A stretch of DNA of 64,000 nt from Mesorhizobium sp. YC-39 (GCF_025753795.1 NZ_JAOWPS010000010.1:1-64000), one strand, 5' to 3'; shown: positions 47,010 through 56,412, counted from the first letter of the stretch. Notes: generated from the letters alone by a model not told the origin. Numbers and translations are program-made.

Positions 47010-47804
47010 ATGCTTCGAATTCGCGACGCCAGCGTCACCTTTCCAGCTTCCGACGGCCAGGACGTTCACGCGCTCGATCACGTCTCGCTCGACATTGCAC
47101 CTGATTCCATCGTCGTCGCCGTCGGAGCTTCGGGATGCGGCAAGTCGACATTGCTCAACGCGATCGCCGGCTTCCTGCCGCTCAGCGAAGGTTCGATCAC
47201 GCTGGACGGAAAGGAGATCGTGGCGCCGGGCGGCGATCGTGGCGTGGTTTTCCAGAAGGATACGTTGCTGCCCTGGGCCAATGTGCTGGACAACGTTGCT
47301 CTCGGCCTGAAATACCGGGGCGTGCCGCGCGGCGAACGCCATGAGCGGTCAAGGCGTCTGCTGGAACTGGTCGGGCTCGCCGATTTTGCCGAAAAGCCGC
47401 CCTATGAACTGTCCGGCGGCATGCGCCAGCGCGTCGGCATCGCGCGAGCCCTGGCCACCGATCCGAAGATCCTGCTGATGGATGAGCCGTTCGGCGCCCT
47501 CGACAGCCTGACGCGCGAGACAATGCAGCAGCTTCTGGCCTCGGTCTGGGCCAAGACCGGCAAGCAGATCCTGTTCATCACCCATTCCATCGAGGAAGCC
47601 CTCACGCTCGGCACGACCATCGTTGTGATGTCGCCCCGACCTGGCCGTATCGTTGCCCGGTTCGAGGCCGATTTCGTCCGCGAGTTTGCCAGGAGCGGCG
47701 ACATCGGGCCGATCCAGTCCCACCCTCGTTTCATTGAACTGCGTCAGGAAATCCGCTCGCTGATCCACCAGCCGGAAGGCGCCCGCACAGGAACCTTGCA
47801 ATGA
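47010..47804 (+). CDS. tauB: Taurine/sulfonate ABC transporter ATP-binding protein
   Basis: 264-residue ATPase with Walker A GASGCGKSTLLNAIAG, Q-loop VVFQKDTLLPWANVLDNV, signature LSGGMRQRVGIARAL and Walker B ILLMDEPFGALD. The Q-loop LLPW is characteristic of the TauB/SsuB/NrtD group. Overlaps tauC by four bases. Confidence 0.9.
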   Translation: MLRIRDASVTFPASDGQDVHALDHVSLDIAPDSIVVAVGASGCGKSTLLNAIAGFLPLSEGSITLDGKEIVAPGGDRGVVFQKDTLLPWANVLDNVALGLKYRGVPRGERHERSRRLLELVGLADFAEKPPYELSGGMRQRVGIARALATDPKILLMDEPFGALDSLTRETMQQLLASVWAKTGKQILFITHSIEEALTLGTTIVVMSPRPGRIVARFEADFVREFARSGDIGPIQSHPRFIELRQEIRSLIHQPEGARTGTLQ

Positions 47805-48649
47805 CGCTTGCCGCCAATTCCCCGACTTCGTTCCCACCTTCGACGACCCAGCGCAGGCCTTCCCTCCGGCCACGCCGATCCGCGTCGACAAGCACGCTCG
47901 GCATAAGCCTGGTCACGCTGGCTGCACTGATCGCGTTGTGGTTCATCGCCGCGCGCTTTGGCTGGGCGTCGCCGCTGTTCCTGCCGTCGCCAGCCGAGGT
48001 GTTGACCCAGTTCAGTGCCGTCTGGGCCGACGGTTATGCCAACGGCACGCTGCTCGACCACACACTGGCAAGCCTGGGCCGTATCGCTGCGGCGCTCGGC
48101 GTCGGCATTTTCCTTGGCATTCCGCTCGGCCTGCTGATGGGCCTCAATCGCTGGGTCAAAGGCATCTTCAGCGTGCCGATCGATCTCTACTGGGGCTTGC
48201 CGCCGCTGGCCTACCTGCCGCTGCTGATCATCTGGCTGGGCATCGGCGAGACTTCCAAGATCGTGCTCCTGTCGCTGTCAACCTTTGCCCCAATCTGCTT
48301 TGCCGCACAGGCCGGTGTCCGGTCAGTGCCGGCTGAACGCATCAATGCCGCGCTGTCGCTCGGCGCCAGCCGGCTGCAACTGTTCACCAGCATCATCCTG
48401 CCGTCCGCATTGCCGGAAATCATGACCGGCCTGAAGATTGCCATCGGTGCCGGATTGTCGACGCTGGTCGCGGCCGAGCTGATCGCGGCCCAGTCGGGCC
48501 TTGGCTACATGATCATGTCGGCGGCCAATTTCCTCGCCACCGACGTCGTCTTCGTCGGCCTCATCGTCATCGCCATCCTTGCCTTTGCCTTCACCAGCGG
48601 CATGCGCTGGCTGGAGCACCGCCTCATCCCCTGGAAGGGCAAGCTCTGA
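47801..48649 (+). CDS. tauC: Taurine/sulfonate ABC transporter permease
   Basis: 282-residue permease with about six hydrophobic segments. The EAA loop ERINAALSLGASRLQLFTSI and the LPSALPEIMTGLKIAIGAG segment are typical of TauC/SsuC. Overlaps the tauB stop (ATGA). Confidence 0.9.
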   Translation: MTLAANSPTSFPPSTTQRRPSLRPRRSASTSTLGISLVTLAALIALWFIAARFGWASPLFLPSPAEVLTQFSAVWADGYANGTLLDHTLASLGRIAAALGVGIFLGIPLGLLMGLNRWVKGIFSVPIDLYWGLPPLAYLPLLIIWLGIGETSKIVLLSLSTFAPICFAAQAGVRSVPAERINAALSLGASRLQLFTSIILPSALPEIMTGLKIAIGAGLSTLVAAELIAAQSGLGYMIMSAANFLATDVVFVGLIVIAILAFAFTSGMRWLEHRLIPWKGKL

Positions 48650-48693
48650 GGCTTACCTGCCCACCCATTCCACATCGCTGAAGGAACAATCCG

Positions 48694-49845
48694 ATGCCCA
48701 GCAAGCCGCTCGACCTCTACTGGTACCTGCCGACGCATGGCGATGGACCGTATCTCGGCACCGACGAGCGCCACCGCCCGGCAACCTTCGGCTATCTCAA
48801 GGAGATCGCCCAGGCCGCCGACCGGCTGGGCTTCAAGGGTGTGCTGCTGCCCACCGGCACGCGGTGCGAGGACGCCTGGATCGTCGCGGCCGGGCTGATC
48901 CCGCTGACCGAACGGCTGAAATTCCTCGTGGCGCTGCGGCCGGGCAGCGGAACACCGGCGCTGTTTGCGCGTCATGCCGCCACCCTGGACCGCATCTCCG
49001 GCGGCCGTGTCCTGCTCAACGTCGTCACCGGCGCGGATCCAGCCGACCTCGCCGGCGACGGCAACAAGCTCGGTCATGACGAGCGCTATGCGCAAACCGA
49101 CGAGTTCCTGACCATCTGGCGGCGCATCCTTTCGGGTGAGCCAGCGGATTTCGAGGGCAAGTACCTTTCTGCCCACGGCACCGACATTTCCTTCCCGCCG
49201 GTTCAGCAACCCCATCCGCCACTCTGGTTCGGAGGCTCTTCCGACGCCGGTATTGCGATCGCCGCCAAGCATGTGGACGCCTATCTGAGCTGGGGCGAAC
49301 CGGTGGACCAGCTTGCTGAGAAGATCGATCGCGTGAGGAAAGCAACGGCTGCACAAGGCCGCACGATCCGTTTCGGCCTTCGCATTCATCTGATCGTACG
49401 CGAAACGGAGGATGAGGCCTGGGCTGCCGCTGACCGGCTGATCAGCCACGTCACCGACGACCTGATCGCCGAAGCCCAGAACGGATTTGTCCACATCTCG
49501 GAATCCGTTGGGCAGAAGCGAATGTCGGCACTTCATCAGGGCCGGCGCGACCGGCTGGTTGTCGGTCCGAATCTGTGGGCTGGACCTGGGCTGGTGCGTG
49601 GTGGCGCGGGAACGGCGCTGGTCGGCAATCCCGACAATGTTGCAGCGCGCATACGTGAGTATCAGGACATCGGCATCGAAACGATCATCGCGTCCGGCTA
49701 CCCGCACCTGGAAGAGGCGTTCAACGTCGCCGAACTGCTTTTCCCCAAACTCGGGTTGAGTGGCGAAGCCGCACCCGTGGAGCGAAGCTGGGACGTCGAG
49801 TTCGGACGCGGTGTGCCTTCCAAGGTCGCCGCATCCGCTTCGTAG
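48694..49845 (+). CDS. ssuD: FMNH2-dependent alkanesulfonate monooxygenase
   Basis: 383-residue luciferase-type enzyme that cleaves alkanesulfonates to sulfite and aldehyde. Segments YWYLPTHGDGPYLGT, LPTGTRCEDAWIVA, RPGSGTPALFARHAATLD and NVVTGADPADLAGDG are diagnostic for SsuD. No flavin reductase (ssuE) is encoded next to it, so reduced flavin must come from elsewhere. Cotranscribed with tauABC. A TauD fragment at 56.8 kb shows that the alternative dioxygenase has decayed. Confidence 0.92.
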   Translation: MPSKPLDLYWYLPTHGDGPYLGTDERHRPATFGYLKEIAQAADRLGFKGVLLPTGTRCEDAWIVAAGLIPLTERLKFLVALRPGSGTPALFARHAATLDRISGGRVLLNVVTGADPADLAGDGNKLGHDERYAQTDEFLTIWRRILSGEPADFEGKYLSAHGTDISFPPVQQPHPPLWFGGSSDAGIAIAAKHVDAYLSWGEPVDQLAEKIDRVRKATAAQGRTIRFGLRIHLIVRETEDEAWAAADRLISHVTDDLIAEAQNGFVHISESVGQKRMSALHQGRRDRLVVGPNLWAGPGLVRGGAGTALVGNPDNVAARIREYQDIGIETIIASGYPHLEEAFNVAELLFPKLGLSGEAAPVERSWDVEFGRGVPSKVAASAS

Positions 49846-50071
49846 GGCACGCCATTTGTTAATTCGCCAAGGTTGGCTTCAAGCGACAAACGGAAGTTTC
49901 GGCAACTTAGCGCGCGCCGTACCAGCGGCCCACCAGCCGATTGTCGGCCTCTGATTCATAGGTGAACTTCCTGAGGCTCTCACCTAATAGCTGCTCTGCG
50001 CAGCAGTCGGTCGTTGAGGTCAGCTTTGCCGATCTTTGACATAGTCTTCCAGGACGATGTGGTGGGTGGGT

Positions 50072-50290
50072 CTAGAATGCGCTGAACCTGGCACGCATTA
50101 CGATCGGCAGCCCATTCTCTGTCTTGCCGACAATTAGATGCGTGGCCCCAGGAGGCAAAGAGCCGTCGGGATTGGCCTCTACGGCTTCGCCCCGTTCGAT
50201 CAAACCTCGTACGAACGCGGCTTTCTCGGCGTCGTCCGGGACGACTAGATCGGCCTCCCTTTTAGATGGCACCTTCGCTCTCTCAATCAA
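50072..50290 (-). CDS. Small hypothetical protein downstream of metalloprotease
   Basis: 72 residues from a TTG start, with the interior VVPDDAEKAAFVRGLIERGE and GATHLIVGKTENGLP. I recognise no family. It lies 26 bases after the metalloprotease stop on the same strand, so it may be cotranscribed. Small inhibitors are encoded beside some M4-type proteases, but nothing here proves that role. Confidence 0.5.
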   Translation of the reverse strand: MIERAKVPSKREADLVVPDDAEKAAFVRGLIERGEAVEANPDGSLPPGATHLIVGKTENGLPIVMRARFSAF

Positions 50291-50316
50291 GTTCCACTAT
50301 CATATTGCCCAACTTA

Positions 50317-51747
50317 TCATTGGCATCTACAGCCGCAATCGAAAAGCAGCCTATCCAAGCGCGCGCCGCCGGGGGCCATCACCAGCCGATGTGACTTTAG
50401 GTTATGTCCGTGATCCAGCCGAGCCTCAGGCAAGACCACCTTGCCATAGTCCACGCGACCTCGGCAAAACAGATCGTCGACGAACATCTGAGCCGCGGTC
50501 GCTGCGCCCAGAGGCTGTACCGAAGACAAGTCGCCGGCCGCGCTTAATGCGACGAAATGGCAACTCTGAGATGGCGTCTTGACGAAGAGCACCCCGCTGA
50601 TGCCGTAGTCGTCTGCGGGCAACGCTGTCTCGGCCAGGTCTTCCTGTGCGGCAGTGGGGGCAGCCACGGCAGCTCGCGCCGGCGGCACATAGGCAATACT
50701 CGCTGCGGAGTGCAGAGAGAGGATCAAACGACGCACGTAGATTGCCTTGATGATCGGCGGGTATCTGGCATCCACCGAGCCAGCTGCGATCACCATATTC
50801 GCGGCCACTTGGGCGTACCAGTTGGACACCACCGGCGAAGCTTTGATCGCAGTTATGAGAATGCCAGCCAGATCGCTTGCAACTGATAGCAATTCAGCCT
50901 CCGTCGGCATCGCCGGATTTTGCGCCTTGGCGGAAAGAGCCGTACCGAGCGACTCGAAGAACGCGCCTGTAAAAACTCGCGAGAACGAGTGCGGCTCGGA
51001 GGAAAGGTGTGCTGCCGGAGCGGAATTGGGGAGCGTGCTCGGATCTTGGTACGCAAAGGAATTCACTGCGTTGCGCAGGCAGTCCGCATCTACAGTGTCC
51101 GGATGCCGCGCGCGGATGGCCGCTCCGAGCTGCTCAGCGAGGCGAGAAAGCCGTGAGTTCCTGTACAGGCGGCCGCCTGTATCCTCCAGTATGCTGGTGC
51201 GGAGCGACGGTAGCTGGATGGCCGACAAGATGGCGCTGATGTCCGCGAAAGATTCATGGAATGCCGCGACTTCCTGGCTGCCTACGTCCCACAACTCCGG
51301 CTTAAAGGAGTCCAACACCGCGTGTCCCATCTCGTGGCAAACCACATCGGGGCTCTCTCCCGAATAGACGGTGCCCGTTGGAGAGTGGCCGTGGAAGAAG
51401 TTAAGCGCCGTGCGATCATAATAGGCGTTGAGATCGACTCCTTCGTCGAGGATGACCTTCAGCGTCGCACCGACCTGCCACTTCGTCAGCGGAACGCGCG
51501 CCGACCAGAAGTCTGCGCCCCGTCGCAACGCTTCGGCTGCAGTCCAATACCTGAAATCGGCCGCTCCGGGAGGATATACGCTTGGCTTTGGAGCAGGCTT
51601 GGGAAACCCAAAGGCAAGAGGCTTCCTGGAAAGGTCTGGAATGGGTCGGCTAACCAGTACCCCCGTTCCAGGATCGTCCTCCCATACGGAAACCGAATTG
51701 CTTCCCTCCGTCTTGGCCGTCTTCATCGAACCTTTCGCCTTCGCCAC
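50317..51747 (-). CDS. Gluzincin-type zinc metalloprotease
   Basis: 476-residue protein starting at a GTG at 51747 with GGAGG just before it. The zinc motif HEMGH in DVVCHEMGHAVLDSF is followed 23 residues later by the third ligand Glu in AFHESFADI, the pattern of M4-like gluzincins. A preceding FHGHSPTGTVYSGESP resembles the substrate-edge strand of thermolysin relatives. No Sec signal is visible; the N terminus is Lys/Thr-rich. The open frame extends upstream through an unrelated ABC-ATPase relic, not part of this protein. Confidence 0.75.
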   Translation of the reverse strand: MAKAKGSMKTAKTEGSNSVSVWEDDPGTGVLVSRPIPDLSRKPLAFGFPKPAPKPSVYPPGAADFRYWTAAEALRRGADFWSARVPLTKWQVGATLKVILDEGVDLNAYYDRTALNFFHGHSPTGTVYSGESPDVVCHEMGHAVLDSFKPELWDVGSQEVAAFHESFADISAILSAIQLPSLRTSILEDTGGRLYRNSRLSRLAEQLGAAIRARHPDTVDADCLRNAVNSFAYQDPSTLPNSAPAAHLSSEPHSFSRVFTGAFFESLGTALSAKAQNPAMPTEAELLSVASDLAGILITAIKASPVVSNWYAQVAANMVIAAGSVDARYPPIIKAIYVRRLILSLHSAASIAYVPPARAAVAAPTAAQEDLAETALPADDYGISGVLFVKTPSQSCHFVALSAAGDLSSVQPLGAATAAQMFVDDLFCRGRVDYGKVVLPEARLDHGHNLKSHRLVMAPGGARLDRLLFDCGCRCQ

Positions 51748-51914
51748 TGCCTCCTCCTCTTTGGTTTCGATTGAATGGCACTTCGAATTGCTCGCCGCAG
51801 CGGTGCCAAATTGGTGCTGTCCGCCTTCGTGTGTCGGAGAGCGTTCCACGTCGCAATTAGGAGGCAAAGCGGACACGCTCTGGCAGCAATTTGGCCCCAA
51901 GACGCGATGGAGCA

Positions 51915-52190
51915 TCAACCGTGCCGCGCCGCCTCGACCGCGGCGAAGGCGACGTTGCGGAGCACTGTCAGCCAGAGCAGCAGGCGGGGTTCCTGGAAGA
52001 TCACTGCGCGTTCGGCAGACCCCATGCACCGGTTTGCCGTCGATGGCGCCACGGCCGCTGTCGGCGGTCTCCAGTCCGACAAGAATGCGCGACAGCATGG
52101 TCTTGCCCGAGCCGCCGGCGCCGTGATGACCAGGCATTCGCCCGACCGGACGTCGAGGGGTAGCGGCGAAGCATCGAAGGACTTTTCTAC
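51915..52190 (-). pseudogene. ABC transporter ATPase fragment (SsuB/TauB-like)
   Basis: On the minus strand one frame shows GAGGSGKTMLSRILVGLETA (Walker A region). Another frame shows GSAERAVIFQEPRLLLWLTV (Q-loop of the nitrate/sulfonate group). The upstream VEKSF and LPLDVRSGECL lie in a shifted frame, so several frameshifts have destroyed it. No signature or Walker B is left. Confidence 0.6.
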
Positions 52191-52720
52191 ACTACCGGCA
52201 CGGTGCTGGTCTCGCGGCTCGGCTACAATTTCTGGAACACGCCGCGCTACCGCATCGGTGCTCTTGTCGGCTACAACTTCTGGAGCAAGAGCTACGACGC
52301 CGTCGGTTGCGCGCAGCGGATTTGCGTACCAGCCATCCCAACCAACGTCGGTATCATCAGCCAGGACAACGATTGGCATCGCTGCGACTCGGCCTGGCCG
52401 GGCAGACGCAACTCACCGAACGACTCAGCCTCTCTGGCGACGTGGCGTTTCGGTTCACGCGGCTTGACGGCAAGGATCGCCACCATCTGCGCCCCGGATC
52501 AACCCGCTTCCCGACGACGGCGACGGGCATGGCGTCCAGCTCGAGGCGGTGTTGAACTACAAGGTCACCAATTTGTTCAAGATCGGCCGCTGCTAATGCG
52601 CGGCATCTACTGGCACCGCGCATTTCGAGGAGACGCCGCTCGGGGGGGAGGCCGAAGGAACTGCATTGGGAGGCTGAGCGGTATGGCGTGTTCGTGCAGG
52701 CAAGCCTCAAGTTCAACTGA
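52190..52720 (+). pseudogene. Outer-membrane beta-barrel protein remnant
   Basis: The frames in succession read LVSRLGYNFWNTPRYRIG, ALVGYNFWSKSYDAVGC, LTERLSLSGDVAFRFTRL and finally YGVFVQASLKFN followed by a stop. Alternating aromatic strands and a terminal Phe-Asn are typical of rhizobial outer-membrane barrels (omptin-like family by resemblance). At least two frameshifts are present and the N terminus is missing. Confidence 0.55.
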
Positions 52721-53205
52721 GAAAGCACCGCCAGCACCAAGTTGCCGTTGGACAATCCACAGTGTTGTGAGAAGCCGCATGCTCACACTCTCCTCAACTG
52801 CACCAAGACGGCTGAGGCTCCCGAATGGGGACGGCAGCTGTGGCAGCTCGCACACGAGGCGTACGCCCTTAAAGCGCAATCACCGTAGTTGGACGGAGGA
52901 GGTCTAGCACGCGGTCCCGAAGCGGCTGCCATTCCCTGCGCAGATGGAACTGTTCGGGGCGTGGGCGGAGCAGCGGTCTCGGCCTATCGCGGTCGCACAG
53001 GGTGCGCTCGCCCTCACGGTCCGACTGAATGTCTGCCCCCGGCTGTATGGGCTCGATTTCCAGATTCGCGCGCGCGAGATCGGCGGGAGGCGGAACGCCC
53101 CGTTTAGTTGAAGTCGCCCTGGTCTTACCTTCTGCAACGGCCAACGCCGAGGTATCGTCGCCCTGCAGAACGGCCCGGAGACCTGTCCGCCCATAGGGCG
53201 CGCCG
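52721..53205. other. Stretch without recognisable gene
   Basis: 485 bases between the outer-membrane relic and the HemN-like gene. A 126-codon minus-strand frame (52869-53249) overlaps the hemN end, is Arg/Pro-rich and has no family motif. I see no RNA gene or clear regulatory site. Confidence 0.45.
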
Positions 53206-54537
53206 TTACGGGACAATCCGGTCGAGAAAAGAATCGAATGCAGCAGCAACAGAGCGAATCACAAATCGATGCTCCGGCCGCACGCGGATAAAACCCTTTT
53301 CGATGTCCACTATCCCGTCCTCGGCCAGCATAGCCAAGCCTTTAGCTGAATCGAGCAAACGGATCGTATCAGATCCGTGGGCAGCACAGATTGCAGGCAC
53401 ATCGGCCTCAAGATCGCACATTAGTCGCTCGATGATTGCAGCTCGCACGCGGTCGTCGTCGCTAAGGCGGCAGCCCTTTGACGTCGCCAGACGGCCAGCT
53501 GCGACGTGTCCGATATAGGACTCCCGTGTAACCTCGTTCTGGACGTACCCCTCGCCGACACGGCCGATAGCCGAGGCGCCGAAACCGATCAGGGTTTTGC
53601 AGGTGTCGCCCGAGTAGCCCAGCGAGTTGCGCCGCAGGCGACCGGTTTTCTGGGCCAGCGCGAGCTCGTCATCCGGCAAGGCGAAATGGTCAAGCCCGAT
53701 CTCTCGGTAGCCGGCGGCAATCAGCGTCACGGCCACGGCCGCCTCCTGTTCGGCGCGGGCAGCGCTGCCCGGAAGAGATGCGTCCTCGATGAGGCGCTGA
53801 TTCTTTATGAAGGACGGAATGTGCGAGTAACCGAACACCGCGAGCCGGCTGGGGCGCATGGCGACCGCCGTCCTCGCGGTCTCGACGCAAGACTGCACCG
53901 TTTGATGCGGGAGACCGAACATGAGGTCGAAGTTGATGCGGCTTATTCCGTTGCGACGCAGCATTTCGACGGCGGCCACCGTTTGTGCTTCACTCTGGAC
54001 CCGGTTGATCGCTTTTTGAACAATGGGGTCGAAGCACTGCACGCCGAGGCTCGCGCGGCTCACGCCGGCTGCTCCTAAGGCATCGGCCATCTCGGCCGTG
54101 AGCGTGCGTGGGTCAATCTCGACGGCGACCGTAGCTGTTTTCGTGAGCGCAAAGCGGTGGCGCAGGAATCCCATCAGAGCGAGGAAATCAGCTGGCCCGA
54201 TGAGAGTCGGCGTTCCGCCGCCGAAATGAACGTCGCTCACAGGCAGCGCCTGCGGCGCTCGTTCTGAGACCAAACGGATCTCGTCAAGCAGCACCGCCAG
54301 ATAGTTGTGGATCGGCGCATTATGGCGGGTGATGGTGGTGGGGAAGCCGCAATACCAGCACGTTGATCGGCAGAACGGAACATGGAAATAGAGTGACACC
54401 GGATCGTCAGCCGGCAGGTTCCTGAGCCATTCCTCATAAGCCTCGGCTCCAACCGCCCCAGAGAACTCCGACACAGTCGGATAGATGGTGTACCAAGGCA
54501 GGCGGGCCTCGCGATATTTTGTCAGTGAGGTTTGCAA
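53206..54537 (-). CDS. hemN: Oxygen-independent coproporphyrinogen III oxidase-like radical SAM enzyme
   Basis: 443-residue radical-SAM protein. The cluster motif CRSTCWYCGF supplies C56, C60 and C63; SLYFHVPFC, VHFGGGTPTL, SRASLGVQCFDP and INFDLMFGLPHQT are HemN landmarks. The usual N-terminal Y-T-x-Y-P-T is present as YTIYPT. It starts with TTG at 54537. HemN supports heme synthesis at the low oxygen of the nodule; rhizobial copies are often FixK/FNR controlled, but I found no clear anaerobox upstream. Confidence 0.88.
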   Translation of the reverse strand: MQTSLTKYREARLPWYTIYPTVSEFSGAVGAEAYEEWLRNLPADDPVSLYFHVPFCRSTCWYCGFPTTITRHNAPIHNYLAVLLDEIRLVSERAPQALPVSDVHFGGGTPTLIGPADFLALMGFLRHRFALTKTATVAVEIDPRTLTAEMADALGAAGVSRASLGVQCFDPIVQKAINRVQSEAQTVAAVEMLRRNGISRINFDLMFGLPHQTVQSCVETARTAVAMRPSRLAVFGYSHIPSFIKNQRLIEDASLPGSAARAEQEAAVAVTLIAAGYREIGLDHFALPDDELALAQKTGRLRRNSLGYSGDTCKTLIGFGASAIGRVGEGYVQNEVTRESYIGHVAAGRLATSKGCRLSDDDRVRAAIIERLMCDLEADVPAICAAHGSDTIRLLDSAKGLAMLAEDGIVDIEKGFIRVRPEHRFVIRSVAAAFDSFLDRIVP

Positions 54538-54740
54538 CAGGTACCGTTCCTATGCTGATGACTGTCATCCCTACCACCGCGCTCGCCTGTGTCTTTGCGC
54601 TATGTCAGTCCGTTCCGTCTTCACAAAACCTGTATTTCGCAGCAATGTTTTGGCTGGATGGTGATGGTATGAGCACCTCGCCGTCAGCAACAAGCGCACC
54701 ATCACCTTCCCAAAGACACCGCCCCGCGTCCCCACGTAGC

Positions 54741-54790
54741 GTGAAGGCGGTTGATCGCTCATTTCGTGAAAGCGGTTGATCGCTCATTTT
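54741..54790. repeat. 25-bp tandem direct repeat
   Basis: Two adjacent copies of 25 bases (54741-54765 and 54766-54790), sharing GCGGTTGATCGCTCATTT and differing at two positions. They lie just before the IS66 relic and may be a duplicated transposon end. Confidence 0.7.
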
Positions 54791-54815
54791 CAGCATGAAT
54801 CATGCGGAGAATCCT

Positions 54816-55362
54816 ATGAGCGACAGTATGAGCCATCATCGAACATTCGAGATTTTGACGGCGGAGCCTGTGCGTCCCGACGCAAGCCGCGCCATCGGTC
54901 GGACAAAGAGAAGGCACGGCTTGTCGCCGAAGCGTTCTCTCCAGGGGGCAATGTGTCGGCGGTTGCACGTTCCGAGGGACTGGACCCCTCGCAGCTCTAT
55001 GCTTGGCGCCGCAAGGCGAAGCGGAACTGGGCAAGGTCTCCGGAAAATCCAAGACCGCCGAGGCGATCCGCTACGCGCTCACCCGGCGGGAGGCGCTGGA
55101 ACGCTTTCCGATGGAGGGTCGCATCGAAATCGACTCCAATATCGTCGAGCGTGCAATCAGGCCCCAGACAATCACGCGAAAGAATAGTCTATTCGCCGGC
55201 AGCCAAGGCGGTGGACGAACCTGGGCGACGGTAGCCACCTTGCTGCAAACCTGCAAAATGAACAGCGTCGATCCGCTCTTGACCCGCATCGCTCAAGGCT
55301 GGCCGGCATCCGAGATCGAAATGCTCATGCCTTGGAACTTTAGGCCTGACGTAATCGGCTGA
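54816..55362 (+). pseudogene. IS66-family relic: TnpA start joined to TnpC end
   Basis: The first part, across a frameshift, reads HRTFEILTAEPVRP then DKEKARLVAEAFSPGGNVSA and GLDPSQLYAWRRKA, the helix-turn-helix protein of IS66 (TnpA). It continues directly into the C terminus of the TnpC transposase (GRIEIDSNIVERAIRP, NSLFAGSQGGGRTWA, MPWNF), ending at 55362. TnpB and most of TnpC are deleted. Confidence 0.8.
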
Positions 55363-55367
55363 CCGCT

Positions 55368-55575
55368 TACGAAGCACTCGTCGGAATCGATGTTGCGAAG
55401 CAGAGGAATGCCGTGGCGATTGCGGAAGCCGGCCGGGAAGGAGAGGTTCGCTACTTCGGTGAGGTCGATGCATCGGACACAAGCATGCGCCGCGTTATCC
55501 AACGGATCGCCGCCAAGTTCGATCGGATCCACCTCTGCTACGAGGCGGGCTCGCACGTGCGGCCCTATGCCGCCA
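55368..55575 (+). pseudogene. IS110-family transposase N-terminal fragment
   Basis: EALVGIDVAKQRNAVAIAEA followed by EVRYFGEVDASDTSMRRVIQ and IHLCYEAG is the DEDD N-terminal domain of an IS110-type transposase. It breaks off near 55575. It is a different subgroup from the intact IS110 copy at 58.2 kb and abuts the IS66 relic, so one element probably inserted into the other. Confidence 0.75.
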
Positions 55576-55734
55576 CGCTAACCGCAACACACGGCTGCGC
55601 AACTCGATCGGCCCCGGCGATCGCCTGTTGCCCAATCCGCCCTCAGACGCGCAATTCTCAACCGAGGACTCTGGCGTCAGCCGGTGCCGAAGCTGGTCAC
55701 AGCATTTTGTCCGAGTCCGATTGACGACAATCTG

Positions 55735-55750
55735 TGTTCAGATCCAGACA
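55735..55750 (+). promoter_or_regulatory. NifA upstream activator site
   Basis: Exact TGT-N10-ACA (TGTTCAGATCCAGACA). It lies about 75 bases upstream of the sigma-54 -24 box at 55824, the usual position for NifA binding in rhizobia. Confidence 0.75.
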
Positions 55751-55823
55751 TCCTAGGGGTTAGGATCAAGCCGGCCAGAGGGCGACTCCTCCGATTTGTG
55801 GTCGCTGCTCACAACCCGTTTGG

Positions 55824-55839
55824 TGGCACGCCAATTGCA
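55824..55839 (+). promoter_or_regulatory. Sigma-54 (RpoN) promoter
   Basis: TGGCACGCCAATTGCA fits the consensus TGGCAC-N5-TTGCW fully. Together with the NifA site upstream it predicts expression in nitrogen-fixing nodules. The first downstream genes are the small ORFs at 55904 and 56074. Confidence 0.82.
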
Positions 55840-55903
55840 TATTCATAGCCATGATACGTGTTCCGACATGGCCCGTCGCGCAGTCTTTAGCCCAGGAGTT
55901 CAC

Positions 55904-56029
55904 ATGACATTCGCCCGAACGCAATACAGGCTGCGCATCCCATGGGACGCCCCAACTCGGTTGGATCTCGCTGCGATCGGCATACAGGATTGCCATCCCG
56001 AAGACCGCTTTCAGCCTGTTGTCAGCTAG
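55904..56029 (+). CDS. Small ORF of the NifA/sigma-54 unit (41 residues)
   Basis: ATG at 55904 with CAGGAG seven bases before it, about 55 bases after the predicted transcription start. The product begins MTFARTQYRLRIPWDAP, is soluble and has one cysteine. I recognise no family. The promoter spacing and ribosome site are the main support that it is real. Confidence 0.5.
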   Translation: MTFARTQYRLRIPWDAPTRLDLAAIGIQDCHPEDRFQPVVS

Positions 56030-56073
56030 GGCTGCCATAAGGATTCTCGTAAAACAAACATTCAGGAGAACTT

Positions 56074-56412
56074 ATGACTCGACCACATGAATATCGGCCG
56101 CTTCGCTGGCTGTCCCAACAGGACATAACACCAGATCCTCTTCAAATCCGTGATGATCCAAAAGGAAAACGAAACATGCCTACCTCAGAAAAAGACGCTG
56201 TGGGGCGCTCGAGGCTCCAGAAATTGCGGTCTCGCTGGCCACGAACGATACTTGCTGCCACGGCGTTGGCCATTGTAATGACCGCTCCAGCTCCAGCCGT
56301 CACCCAAGACGCTGGCAAGCACTACTCCGACCAAAGCTGGGGTGTTGAAAGCTGGAAAAGCTGGAGTTGTATACTTCGGCTCCTTTGCATTAGCGATCCA
56401 CAGGTGAAATGA
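56074..56412 (+). CDS. Small exported or membrane protein of the NifA/sigma-54 unit
   Basis: 112-residue frame with CAGGAG before the ATG at 56074. An internal in-frame ATG at 56176 has AAGGA upstream and would give a 78-residue protein that starts like a secretory precursor: basic SRLQKLRSRWPR, a hydrophobic core ILAATALAIVMTAP, then APAVTQDAG as possible cleavage region. The rest is Trp/Ser-rich with two cysteines (SWSCILRLLC). Family unknown. Which start is used decides whether it is a signal peptide or a membrane anchor. Confidence 0.5.
   Translation: MTRPHEYRPLRWLSQQDITPDPLQIRDDPKGKRNMPTSEKDAVGRSRLQKLRSRWPRTILAATALAIVMTAPAPAVTQDAGKHYSDQSWGVESWKSWSCILRLLCISDPQVK

Noticed and set aside
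51748..52137. N-terminal extension of the metalloprotease (frame open to 52137)
   Set aside because: The extension is an ABC-ATPase relic in part; a GTG with a strong GGAGG at 51747 gives a sensible protease start.
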